Source of the DNA: Penaeus vannamei
Taxonomy: Eukaryota > Arthropoda > Malacostraca > Decapoda > Penaeidae
Assembly: GCF_042767895.1 (NCBI RefSeq)
Contig: NC_091558.1
Span: 10,355,014-10,367,513 of the forward strand
Reading direction: 5' to 3'
DNA: 12,500 nt
In this document: positions 1 through 11,639 of the stretch, one piece after another
How the letters are laid out: every line of letters starts with the position of its first letter
Numbering within the stretch: position 1 is the stretch's first letter
Position numbers and translations under genes: made by a program
Notes under the pieces: generated by a model
The model's database searches: none
The model's input: only the letters and a program-made list of their open reading frames with translations
What the model was told of the DNA's origin: nothing

Positions 1-246
1 AGTCTTTTCTTCCTTTCTTTTCCTTCCCTTCTCCTCTTTTCGTTTTGCTATGCTTTATTCTCTCTTCTTATATTTCTTTTTCTCTCTTTTTTTCCTCTTT
101 TCTATTCTTCCTCCTCTCTTCTTTTACCTCCTCTCTTTTCTTTTCTCTTTCTCTCCTTTTTCTCTTTTCTATTCTTCCTCCTCTCTTCTTTTACATCCAC
201 TCTTCTCTTTTCTCTTTCTCTCCCTCCCCCCTTTCTCTCTCTCTCC
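1..246 (+). repeat. Imperfect polypyrimidine (C/T) tract
   Basis: Almost all bases are C or T on the plus strand, in an irregular mixture of TTTTC, CTCTT and CCTCC words with no single strict period. The open frames across it translate only to Leu/Ser/Phe-rich low-complexity peptides, so it is not coding. The complementary purine strand could adopt triplex (H-DNA) structure. It reaches the left window edge, so its true start is not visible. Confidence 0.9.
95..227 (+). repeat. 67-bp tandem duplication within the pyrimidine tract
   Basis: The 33 bases at 95-127 recur identically at 162-194, an offset of 67. They share the core TCTATTCTTCCTCCTCTC and the rare A-containing word TTTTAC. Sequence after each copy stays similar but with small gaps. 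The non-repetitive A positions make this a true segmental tandem duplication and not chance C/T similarity. Confidence 0.75.
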
Positions 247-570
247 ATTTACACTTCAAATATCCTTTGTAGTTACTGGTTTCATATCGCTATACATATG
301 AAGAAAAAGTGGAGTGAAAAGAATAAATATATTATTTTTAAACATGACATACTAGTTCTCATGTTTAAAGAAAAGGGGAAAAATAAACAGGATAAGGATG
401 CTGTATTTATAGCACAATAGTTACACGTTTTAGAAAAATGAAAGAACAACAGTTTTATCAGTATGAAGAGAAAAGGATGTCAAATATATGAAATATGTGT
501 GAAATAATACTGATTCAGGCATACGTACACACATGCAGATATAAATTTTCATATGGGGTTCATGCATATC
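247..570. other. AT-rich spacer, no gene seen
   Basis: Ordinary AT-rich unique sequence with frequent stops in all frames. I see no RNA gene, transposon end or coding signature. It ends where the CT/TG-rich array begins. Confidence 0.6.
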
Positions 571-1018
<448 letters not shown>

Positions 1019-1020
1019 TT

Positions 1021-1139
1021 CTGCGCGCGCGCGTGTGCGTGTGTGCTTCTGTGTATATATGTGTGTGTGTGTGTGCTTCTTTGTGTGTGCGTGTGTGTGT
1101 GTTTCTGTGTCCATGAGCGTGTGTGTGGTCGTGCCTGTA
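1021..1139 (+). repeat. Alternating purine-pyrimidine GC/GT tract
   Basis: It begins with an alternating GC stretch (1022-1032), passes into GTGTGC and (TG)n, includes TATATATG, and contains a repeated TGTGCTTCT-type word near 1043 and 1072. Such alternation, especially GC followed by GT, is the classic composition of Z-DNA-forming sequence. It abuts the TC array directly, making one continuous compound repeat of about 570 bp. Confidence 0.8.
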
Positions 1140-2390
1140 TAATTAAAATGTTCTTGAGAAAACAATAAAAATACAAACACACAAACACAAATACGACAAT
1201 AAGAAGACTATGTTCATGATCGCTCACTTTGAGTAATGGAAATTCAATCTAGATTCAATCGTTTTATTCCATTTCGCGTTCCATTTATTGCAGTAATTAT
1301 GCAAAATCTAAAAGGAGGCCGACCTATCATTTATCACATTCTGAGGTTATTTAAAAGTCTTCCATCGCTTAGCATAGACTTATATTCAACCGCTGTATAC
1401 ATTATAGTCCCGAATGTTGTATGTAATTTTATGATAATTGAGATGAAAATACATGTTTAGAGGAGAGGAGATATGGGAAAGGTAAAGATGACTGAGAGGA
1501 AAAGATAGATGAGAAGGGTAAAGATGAAGATAGAGATATCTAATTTGAATAATAGACATGCATTAGCTGTCCATCTTAAGAGGCATAATCATGGTGATGG
1601 AAGCATAACTTGCACGGTGTATTTCTCTACCTATTCATTCATCTACATTACTATTGAGTAGGTATAATGGGACGCTGTATTCCATTATTTTTCGTTGTAA
1701 TAATGACCTCGCTTGTCTTAATGATCAGAAAATACTAATGGATAGGTAATCATAGCAAGGGTATTTCGTAATCATCCCTAGGCTAATTGATATCACATGA
1801 TGTCTTACACATCACGTCTACGAGATGGTAAGAACAATAAAAATAATGTCGTATTTCTTTTTTATATAATATATTACGTCCTCTTCCTCTTCCTATTTGT
1901 TTTCCTTGAATATAACCTGTATGTTCATCAGTAATCACATTATGTCATATTCTTAGGCACAATGTACACGGAAAAATTATACTCTATCATGTTCTTTGTG
2001 GAAAATTTATACTTTTTTTTCTGATTTCTTGTAAATTAAATTCAAATTATCTTTTAATACTGTTCCTATGAAATAAAAGACAATGAATTACTTTGCAATA
2101 TTAACACCAGTAACAGCAGCGGTATTAGTAACATGTGAGAGTAACAAATATAACTAATTACGTCAGTCATTCCTTAAAAGAAAAAAAAAATACAAATGAG
2201 GTAAGCCAGGTGGATAAATAAAGACAGAAAAGAAAACCTAAAAATTTCTCCTAAAGAAACTGTTTTCATATAACCAACAGAACATCCACGAGGCAGGTGA
2301 GGATGTGATTACAAAGTAAAATACACATCAATGTATTAGATTTCAAAGAATTACATGCGCGTGAAATATCTTTCACATGTCTTTTTATTT
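1140..2390. other. AT-rich unique sequence, no gene recognised
   Basis: About 1.25 kb of moderately AT-rich, non-repetitive DNA. The longest open stretch (1236-1460 plus, 74 codons from ATG) has no recognisable motif, ordinary AT-driven amino-acid composition and no supporting context. A small purine-rich patch at 1461-1540 carries a loosely repeated GGGTAAAGATGA-like word. I see no transposon termini, tRNA or repeat family here. Confidence 0.6.
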
Positions 2391-2407
2391 CATTACTATT
2401 ATTATTA

Positions 2408-2484
<77 letters not shown>

Positions 2485-2499
2485 TTATTATTATTATTA

Positions 2500-2594
<95 letters not shown>

Positions 2595-2606
2595 GTCATT
2601 ATTATT
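2391..2606 (+). repeat. (ATT)n / (ATTATC)n microsatellite
   Basis: It opens as (ATT)n, changes to a (TTATCA)n hexamer section (about 2425-2483), then returns to a long (TTA)n run to about 2594 with single interruptions. Frames through it give poly-Ile, poly-Leu or poly-Tyr. Trinucleotide AAT arrays of this length are common in crustacean genomes. Confidence 0.95.
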
Positions 2607-3532
<926 letters not shown>

Positions 3533-3660
3533 AATCTCCTTTCAAAATCTCCAACATACTGTAGCACATTCAAATTCCTAAATACACGTATGGTTCAAAG
3601 ACAGCATTGTAAAGTTAATAACTTTTTCCTTCTACAAGCCAACGGTGAGTACACGACCTA

Positions 3661-3674
3661 CCCTCCCCCCCCCC
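3661..3674 (+). repeat. C-run (minus-strand G-run)
   Basis: CCCT followed by ten C bases. The minus strand carries G10-A-GGG, which could take part in a G-quadruplex, though only two separated G-runs are present. Confidence 0.8.
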
Positions 3675-3730
3675 AAATAAAAAGGTTGCTAGAGGGGGAA
3701 GTGCGTTGGGAGAGCAATATAATGCTATTC

Positions 3731-3880
3731 TCCTCCACTAGAATATCTTTCCTCCCTCCATTCTCTTTCTCTTTTCCTTCCCTCCCTATGTCCTTTCTAT
3801 CTCTTTTTATCTCTGTTCCTACTTTCTTCATTTTCCTTCTCTCCATCTACCTCCCCTCTCCCCTGTTATATTGTTGTTCG
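3731..3880 (+). repeat. CT-rich imperfect tract
   Basis: Pyrimidine-rich sequence with TCCCTCC, TTCTCTTTC and ATCTC words and no strict unit. It leads directly into the T/A-rich TCATTA field. A plus-strand frame (3590-3895) and a minus-strand frame (3658-3846) are open across it but are compositionally biased and lack recognisable motifs. Confidence 0.6.
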
Positions 3881-3898
3881 TATAATTTTTTTTAAATA

Positions 3899-4475
3899 TC
3901 ATTATCAACAATATAATTGTCTTAATCATAATCGACATCATTATCATTACTTTCATCTTTAATCATATCATTATCATTATTTTTATTATTTATATGATTA
4001 TCATTATTTGTATCATTATCATTAATTTTATCATTATCTATATCATTATCATATATTCATAATTATATGATTATCATTATTTGCATCATCATTTATATCA
4101 TTATCATTATTTTCATCATAATTTAAATCACTATTTCCATCATTATTATCACTATCATTATTCTCATCTAGCTGTATCATTATCATTAATTTTATCATTA
4201 TCTATATCATTATCATATTTTCATAATCATATGATTATCATTATTTGCATCATCATTTATATCATTATCATTATTTTCATCATAATTTAAATCATTATTT
4301 CCATCATTATTATCACTATCATTATTCTCATCAATAAATTATATCATTATTGTAATAATTGTTTAAATCATTATCATTACTTGTATCATTATTTATATCT
4401 TTACCATTATTATCATCATTATTCATATCATTATCACTATTTTCATCATTATTTATATTATTATCATTACATCAA
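3899..4475 (+). repeat. TCATTA-type minisatellite field
   Basis: Dominated by ATCATTATCATTAT words, punctuated by TTTAT, TTTGTATC, TTTCATC and ATTTAAATC variants about every 12-20 bp. It is much more heterogeneous than a microsatellite and looks like an old array of hexamer-based units. It contains the long duplication listed separately. Confidence 0.85.
4011..4338 (+). repeat. Recent 164-bp tandem duplication
   Basis: Bases 4011-4168 align without gaps to 4175-4332, an offset of 164, with about three mismatches by eye (near 4055, 4064 and 4131), roughly 98% identity. The copies include rare words such as TTTGCATCATC and TTTCCATCATTATTATCAC. The near-identity over 158 bp, inside a field that is otherwise diverged, marks a young duplication. 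Confidence 0.85.
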
Positions 4476-5097
4476 ATCAATAGATGTTTACTTGCTTTCA
4501 TTAGTTACAGTGAAACTTTCAACAATCCGTTAATATAGTCATTGTGACGATATTGATACTATTCAATCACTATCAGTTATATCTTTGTAAAAATCAAGAC
4601 ATTTATTAATTAATGATCACCAATGCAATATTACACAATTACGGTATCAAAGATGATGTGCAATAAAAATCAGATAAAATACCATTTGGATTCTTGGCGC
4701 TTCAGCAATGTAATAATGCTTGAATGCTTTTCCGTGGGCCAAATTTCCTTTAAGAAATACTTCACATACATATAACTGTTATATAACTGTCAGTAAAGAA
4801 ACGTGACAAGAAGAAAATGAATAACATTCAAATACTAAGTTATATCTTCATGAATAAGTGAATAAAATATCATATAACAGAATAATAATCATCATAAGAA
4901 CAAATAATAACTTAATATTCTAAACACACACACACACACAAAGAATTAAAATCATAAAATACATGGTTCATGAAGGCAAACAGAAATCAAAACGTATTTG
5001 TAAATGAATAAATGAATCAATCATCAAGCAAGTAAAATTAATAATCATGGCAAAAGCAAATGGTTAAGTCAGACAGCAAAGCAATCAGTAAATCAAA
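4476..5097. other. AT-rich unique sequence with a short (AC)n
   Basis: About 620 bp with no gene recognised. It includes a short (AC)n run at 4924-4941 and a small direct repeat ATAACTGT at 4771-4791. All frames are broken by frequent stops. Confidence 0.55.
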
Positions 5098-5146
5098 TGC
5101 CTCGTCCCTGTCTAGTAGTCTAGTACCCTTCCGCTGAGCTATCAAT
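5098..5146 (-). ncRNA. tRNA-like fragment (tRNA-Lys-like D-arm; possible SINE head)
   Basis: On the minus strand, GATAGCTCAGCGG (5143-5131) matches the RNA polymerase III A-box and the D-stem entry of tRNAs. GCTC can pair with GGGT in the D-stem (with G-U pairs), and the following CTAGACT resembles the anticodon-stem start of lysine tRNAs. The anticodon 3' strand does not pair, and no B-box (GGTTCGA-like) follows. It is therefore not a functional tRNA. The likely reading is a truncated tRNA pseudogene or the 5' end of a tRNA-derived SINE. Chance resemblance cannot be excluded. Confidence 0.4.
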
Positions 5147-5387
5147 TTTAGAAAGCACTTGACTATCTAACTGAACCTAAAAACTAACCCATCTATTTCC
5201 ATTCACTCAGTAAAGATCTACTAACCACAATATCAGAAAAACTATATTTAGATTTAAAAATTATGCAGTTCCATTGTATATCCATAATAAATCTTCATTT
5301 CCTTCGTGATCTTATGCTACAGAAATAACACGCCTATGTTGCTGTCGTCTATTTCCTGTTCTTGTCCCACCAAGATCGTACTCTACC
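5147..5387. other. Unique AT-rich flank, nothing recognised
   Basis: Sequence between the tRNA-like fragment and the fold-back element. I see no motif, repeat or open frame worth annotating. Confidence 0.5.
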
Positions 5388-5627
5388 GTCCAGTTTGTTA
5401 AAATTGTGCGAGGACTGACCCAATGAATATTCGTTTATGCGGACATACATATACATAGGAATAAATGCATATATGTTTATCAGTCGGCTAGATATACAAT
5501 TATCTATCTATCTATACGGTAGGTATGCATGTTTCGACTGACAGGTATACATTTATTTCCGTGTATGTTCATGTACATATAATGAAAGTTCATTGGGTCG
5601 GGCCTTGCACAATTGTAACAAACCGAC
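5388..5627. mobile_element. Fold-back / MITE-like element with ~95-bp inverted arms
   Basis: The left arm (5388-5485) aligns to the reverse complement of the right arm (5534-5627) over nearly its full length. The outermost 45 bases (from 5391) match at about 37 of 45 positions, sharing TTTGTTA, ATTGTGC, AGG and GACCCAATGAA. Inner parts share ACATAC, AATAAATG and TCAGTCG. The loop (about 5487-5533) holds a short (TATC)n. The 240-bp length, lack of coding capacity and arm divergence fit an old non-autonomous DNA transposon. I could not identify a convincing target-site duplication, so the exact ends and superfamily are open. Confidence 0.75.
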
Positions 5628-5710
5628 CACAAATCCCTTCAAGTAGGCTTATCGGTAGGAGCCCGGCCTGCCAGTTTCCGTTACTAAGCGTCCTTTGATT
5701 CTTACCATGG

Positions 5711-5950
5711 CATGGGTGTCAAATACGTGGCCCGCTGGAATTTTGCTATTTCAGTCTTCCATTATGTGATAAATAAAGCCAGCCCTATATCCTTTAAGAT
5801 TATTTTTTGTGTGTGTGTGTTTTTGTAGTGAATGAAATAGCCTTCTGTTTTTACGTCAACTATATGGCCGTTTCGTTGCCTTTTCTCCTGATTTCCTGGC
5901 CCGCATGCTGCATAATAAGGTAAATGGGGTAAGTGAGTTTGACAGCCCTG
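5711..5950. mobile_element. Non-autonomous hAT-like element (MITE)
   Basis: The left end CATGGGTGTCAAA (5711-5723) and the reverse complement of the right end, CAGGGCTGTCAAA (5950-5938), match at 11 of 13 bases. Both fit the CAGGG-GTGTCAAAC type of terminal inverted repeat known from hAT transposons. Just inside, the left side has GTGGCCCGC and the right side carries GCGGGCC on its complement (near 5900), also usual for this group. The flanking octamers TACCATGG and CAAGATGG agree at 5 of 8, a possible decayed 8-bp target duplication. There is no transposase. The interior holds a (TG)n run at 5809-5820. Confidence 0.65.
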
Positions 5951-6155
5951 CAAGATGGAGCTCATCCGGCCACACCCCTTGCTGTTTATCACTTAATTCT
6001 TATAATTCGAAAAATACCTGCATCAGGACTTCTTTGTCCCAGCCAATTTTTAACACTGTATTTAACACTTTTTTTTTTCTACGTGACACCTGAGTTCGTA
6101 TCTTCATCTAACAGAGATAACCTATAAACTAATAACAGTTATTAATGTTATTATT

Positions 6156-6290
6156 ACCTCCGCCAAGGTTATATTTTTGGTAGTGTAGGTTAGTTTGCAT
6201 TTTCGTTGGTTTGCAGGATAACTCAAAATGTTACGAATAGATTTTTATGATTTTTTTTTTACCAGCGGTGTGTCTTAGACCAACTTGGAT
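6156..6290 (+). repeat. Copy of dispersed invertebrate repeat (CCTCCGCCAAGG family)
   Basis: It begins ACCTCCGCCAAGG (6156-6168), followed by GTTATATTTTTGGTAG, GCAGGATAACTCAAAATG (6213-6230), GATTTTTATGA and ACCAGCGGTGTGTCTTAG (6261-6278). I recognise this order of words from a highly dispersed repeat seen in many marine invertebrate genomes, including crustaceans and molluscs. The usual GGAGGTTATG junction is shortened here and the 3' part dissolves into ATTATCATAATA repeats. Family name and class (SINE-like or MITE-like) are not certain from sequence alone. Confidence 0.55.
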
Positions 6291-6503
6291 GCATTATCAT
6301 AATAAACAATCATAGTTATGATAATTACAATAATGATGACGATAATCATGATGGTGATGGAGATGGAGATGGAAAATGACAATAATCATAATACTAATAG
6401 TAATGATAGTAATAAGTATAGAATGATAATGGGAATGATTAAAATAACATGAATTATGATAATGATGAAGATGAGAATGATGATGCTACTAAAGATGATG
6501 AGA

Positions 6504-6536
<33 letters not shown>

Positions 6537-6690
6537 GTAATGATGATGATTGATTATGATGATGATAATGATAATGGTTATGATCATACTAACAATCATA
6601 ATAATTATAATAAGAATAACTATTGCAATAATAATGATAAACGATAAGAATAGAAAATGATAATTATGATGATGACAAGAATAATAATGA
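6291..6690 (+). repeat. AAT/GAT/GATGGA mixed repeat field
   Basis: AATAATGAT-type words, a short GATGGA run (6353-6374), and a (GAT)n core of about 11 units at 6504-6537. A diffuse AATAATGATAA section follows. Frames give Met/Asp/Asn-rich artefacts. Confidence 0.85.
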
Positions 6691-7134
6691 CAATAAAAGC
6701 AATAAAAACATCAGCAGCAGAAATAATAACAGGAACAGATGCAACAAAAGCCATATAAACACAATAATATGACAGTGGCTTCGTGTTCGCAACGTATAGG
6801 AAAATAATGGCGGCAATAACGTTACATCAAATAAGAGAAACAGCTGATGTGATAAGTACAATGATTCAGATTGTATATATTCATTATTAAAGATATTTTC
6901 TTTCATATTTGAAAAAAGGAAAACTTAAATAATGTAAAGGGAACAAGAACGCAGCGTTTCGAACGCGCCAAGAGACGCGATTCGGATGCGGTAAACATTT
7001 CCGATTTTTTATATTTACTACGCCTGTTGAAAGTTGTGTTCTTAACCCGTCTATTTTGTGACCGTTTTCTGTTTATTTATTTATTTTTCTTTGTATATAC
7101 GTTACTGTGTTTCTGTTTGTTTGTGTTTATTTCC
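6691..7134. other. Unique sequence with a small CpG-rich patch
   Basis: About 440 bp without a recognisable gene. Bases 6950-6995 contain an unusual cluster of CpG dinucleotides (GCAGCGTTTCGAACGCG, GACGCGATTCGGATGCGG) in otherwise CpG-poor AT-rich DNA. Downstream are TTTATTTATTTATTT (about 7072-7087) and TGTTTGTTTGTG words. Confidence 0.5.
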
Positions 7135-7158
7135 TTTTTTTTTTTTTTTTTTTTTTTT
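7135..7158 (+). repeat. Poly-T run (T24)
   Basis: Twenty-four consecutive T bases. It could be the complement of the poly-A tail of a minus-strand retroposon, but I find no recognisable body on either side, so slippage is equally likely. Confidence 0.8.
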
Positions 7159-7506
7159 GTAAATTCGGTTTAGTTCCTTTTTCATCGTCACCAACACCTA
7201 GCGAACGTCGGCAATAAGCCACACAAACACACACCGAAGAAGGAGAAAAAAAAAAATTATAAATCACTCTATATCAGCGTTGCAATTTACCCTAAGAAAC
7301 GGAATGCATCAAAATGCTTTATAGTAAGTGCCACTCAACTCAGGAACGTGGACTTCAAATATTTGTGTGCTTTTTTTACGCTTGGAGGAGAATGAGAAGT
7401 CCGTGGTGGCGTAGCATGTGTGCATACATGAGTAATGCAAATATGAGATACCTCAGCTGATCGCGGACGTGAGTGAATGAAGACTGTTTGCGATTTTTCT
7501 TGCACA
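7159..7506. other. Unique sequence, no gene seen
   Basis: About 350 bp, less AT-biased than most of the window, with a short A-run near 7246-7256 and no open frame that survives scrutiny. It borders the CT-rich array. Confidence 0.5.
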
Positions 7507-7960
<454 letters not shown>

Positions 7961-8274
7961 CAAAAGACACAGAGCCAAAGCGAAAGACGGAGAAATTCAC
8001 ATGCGCATATACAGAGCCATAAATATAATCACTCATACCGCGACGAAACTTCTAGAAACATGCACGAAAATAAACATTCTCATAACATACAACGTAAACA
8101 ATGCCTCCCATGGGTGTTTTTCTCGCTGTTCACATTACTTTACTTGTTTCCTATTTTCACATATTCCCTTCTTTCGTGTCATTTTATTCTCCCTCTTCAC
8201 CTCCCCGTCTCTTCATTTTTTTTCTATCTTCTAATTCTTATTTGTTTTTCGTTCTTTTTTTCTTTTTATTGTTT
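7961..8274. other. Unique then T-rich sequence, no gene recognised
   Basis: 7961-8130 is mixed unique sequence and 8131-8274 becomes T/C-rich. Open frames at 8060-8376 are Phe/Leu-rich consequences of the T bias and show no motif. Confidence 0.5.
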
Positions 8275-8355
8275 GTATTTCTTCTTCCTTTTCTTCCTTT
8301 TGTATTTCTTCTGCCTTTTCTGACTTTTATATTTCTTCTTCCCTTTTTTTTACCT
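8275..8355 (+). repeat. 27-bp minisatellite, three copies
   Basis: Three adjacent units of 27 bases start at 8275 (GTATTTCTTCTTCC), 8302 (GTATTTCTTCTGCC) and 8329 (ATATTTCTTCTTCC), each ending in a T-rich block. The regular TATTTCTTCT start shows a real period within the pyrimidine tract. Confidence 0.75.
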
Positions 8356-8375
8356 TTATGTTTACTGTTAAAATG

Positions 8376-8610
8376 ACTGATTTATGTAATGGATTTCCTG
8401 TTAATCCACGCTGCCGGATCCTAATGCATGATATTGATTCATGACACCATACAGGATATCACGTTGCTGCATGTTGCAAGGGCAGAAAAAGAGCCAGAGG
8501 TTGCATGGGAATCGTGAGAGTTGCATTATGTCATATCAGTGTTATAATTCGCTGATTTTGGGCAATGGTATCGTGGCTTTGAGAGTATTTGAATCCACTC
8601 CTCCCTACAC
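8376..8610. other. Unique spacer
   Basis: About 235 bp with balanced composition and several GTTGCA words (8463-8525). No gene, terminal repeat or RNA signature that I can support. Confidence 0.5.
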
Positions 8611-8968
8611 ACAAAGAAAAAATGGAGAGAAAGAAGAGGAAAAGGAAAAGGAGAGAGAAAAGGGAAAAAGAAAATGAAAATAGGAAAAAAAAAAGAAAAA
8701 AAAAAAGAAGAAGAAAAATAAAAAATAAAAAAAGGAAAAAGAAGAAAAAAAAGGAAAAATAAGAAGAAAAAGAAAAATAAAGAAGGAAAAAGAAGAAGAA
8801 AAAGAAAAAAGGAAAAAGATGAAGAAAAGAAAAGGAAGAAGAAAATGAAAAAAGGAAAAAGAAGAAAAGGGAAAAGGAAGAAGAAAAAGGAAAAAAAGAA
8901 GAAAAAGATACAAGGAAAAAAAGAAGAATAAAAAGAAAAAAAAGGAAAAAGAAGAAAACAAAAAGAAG
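8611..8968 (+). repeat. A-rich purine tract (GGAAAAAGAAGAA)n
   Basis: Almost purely A/G on the plus strand, built from GGAAAAAGAAG, AAGAAGAAAAA and AATAAAAAA words, with only scattered T. It lacks the strict GA alternation of the other purine tracts, suggesting a separate origin. Minus-strand frames are Phe/Ser/Leu artefacts. Confidence 0.9.
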
Positions 8969-9195
8969 TCAAATCAACATCTTTTCTGTTTCTAAAATGT
9001 AAACGAAAATCTTGAAACCAGCGTGGAATATTTTCAGACAAAGAATGTTCGCGCCTGTGTCAAAATGCTCGTGTTGCAAATGCATGATCAGTGATTGACG
9101 TTTTGCAACCTGGAATTTAAAGCAGCGAGTGTCATATAATCCCAAATATTTTCTTGGTGTGTTGAAGTAAAGTGCCTCACTTGTCTGTTTTGTTG
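8969..9195. other. Unique spacer
   Basis: Non-repetitive sequence between two repeat fields. It contains TTGCAAATGCATGATCAGTGATTG (described in part here only as TTGCAAATGCATGATC) but nothing I can assign. Confidence 0.45.
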
Positions 9196-10190
<995 letters not shown>

Positions 10191-11525
10191 TGCCGAGATC
10201 GATATTGATTAGTTAAGAAACGTATTGGTTAAAATTGTAAATTGTAAAATTGTAAAATTGTTTTGACTACACAGAGAAAGTACGACAAAATTGCCCACCT
10301 TACTGGCATATTTATAATTTGAAGCCTCATTTATATAGCAAAATTTGGTGTTAAAACGAATAGAGTAAATTATAAAACTGATTCTAGATCTCTAAAAATT
10401 ATTAGGTCGTTTAAAGTGCCTCACGAAAAGTCACGGAAACGAGCAGGGTTTGTCACCGCCCTTCTTCACTACTGACAGTTTACCAATGTTCATAACACTT
10501 CATAAGGAAAATCTGGTAAATGAAACATCATTTAATAACTAGAATTCTAAATATCTCTTCCTTGTGAAATATCACTCCATGATTGTTTCATTAGTTTCCC
10601 ACGAAGCGAGTTGTTAATGAAAAAATAAAAAAAAATAAAATAAAAATGTCAGACGAATAACAAAGACTCTCCCATCAGTGACCTGAACTTCAGCCTGTTT
10701 CACAAATCTAGTAATTAATCAAAATAAACAAAAGAAATGACTTAATACAACTGATAGACAGAACATTGATTAATTCGATCTCAAAGGTCGACATACGTTT
10801 AAAACTTAACGCGTGACGCATGGACGCTTCAAGTTATCCAATATATCCTTGAACTAAATCATCTTTCGAGACTTCACCTAAGTCTATGCCGTTATCGACA
10901 CTACTGCCAAGACTAATGTACATTCCTCTGAAATTCCTACCTGGTTACCAGTGATCCAGAGGCACAAGTAACCAATTAGTCTAAAAAATGTTGGTCGTTC
11001 AGAGCAGTAAACGACTCTTCTTCATAAAACAAAAACAAAACAAATAATAATAATAATAAATAAAAAAGAAAAAAAAAGAAAAAAAGAAAGAAAAAATCAG
11101 TACACATCCCTCAAAATAGACGTTCAGTCAAACAAGAAATAATAATTTCTATTGTTATACCCATTATATTGTCTACGTGATATATATTTCATTGTTATTA
11201 GCAATGTGATAAACATTTGTGCAGGAAAGTATATACATCAACTATTATAATGCAGTGAATGATGAAACACAACCGTACTGGCATATTCACTATGAAAGCA
11301 GTATACACTATTGTATTCTGAATGTGATAATGCAATTAGCACCATCATCATTATAACAGTAGCAGACCAACAGAGAAACAGAAACAAAAATGAAGAGAGG
11401 AAGACCGATTTGCTTTGATTCATTAATTGCACACAAACAGTTTTATAAAGATGTACAAAAGGGGTGTAGTCGTCGTACAGGGCACGTTGTGAACATAGAC
11501 ACATATATGCGCACGTTCACACTTT

Positions 11526-11526
<1 letters not shown>
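10191..11526. other. AT-rich unique sequence with short A-rich patches
   Basis: About 1.3 kb without a recognisable gene. Minor structure: a TTGTAAAA tandem word at 10234-10263, A-rich patches at 10619-10647 and 11024-11097 (the second starting with an AAACAAAAC/AATAAT mixture), and a TGGTTAC/GTAACCA inverted pair near 10942-10975. Stops are frequent in all frames. Bases 11238-11504 on the minus strand are open for 88 codons but show no motif. Confidence 0.55.

Positions 11527-11557
<31 letters not shown>
11527..11557 (+). repeat. Short (AC)n microsatellite
   Basis: About fifteen AC units with no interruption, immediately left of the unique sequence leading into the GC-rich island. Confidence 0.9.
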
Positions 11558-11559
<2 letters not shown>

Positions 11560-11639
11560 ACAAATTTAAACACGGCTGATATGAACCAAAATGTGAATAT
11601 CTCACAAGAAGGGTGTCTAAACTATCACCCCCCGGCAAG

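Noticed and set aside
1236..1460. 74-codon plus-strand frame starting with ATG
   Set aside because: It lies in non-repetitive DNA and starts normally, but has no motif and no context, and is within the length expected by chance.
3641..3650. Splice-donor-like GGTGAGT at 3644-3650, with a pyrimidine-rich CAAG acceptor-like site just upstream
   Set aside because: The two would bound an exon of only about six bases, and no coding sequence is recognisable on either side.
8570..8602. B-box-like GTATTTGAATCC
   Set aside because: The flanking bases cannot form a T-stem and no A-box lies at the right distance upstream.
8526..9041. 171-codon minus-strand Phe-rich frame that could suggest membrane segments
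   Set aside because: The Phe/Leu/Ser runs come from the complement of an A/G tract. There is no helical segmentation or conserved residue.
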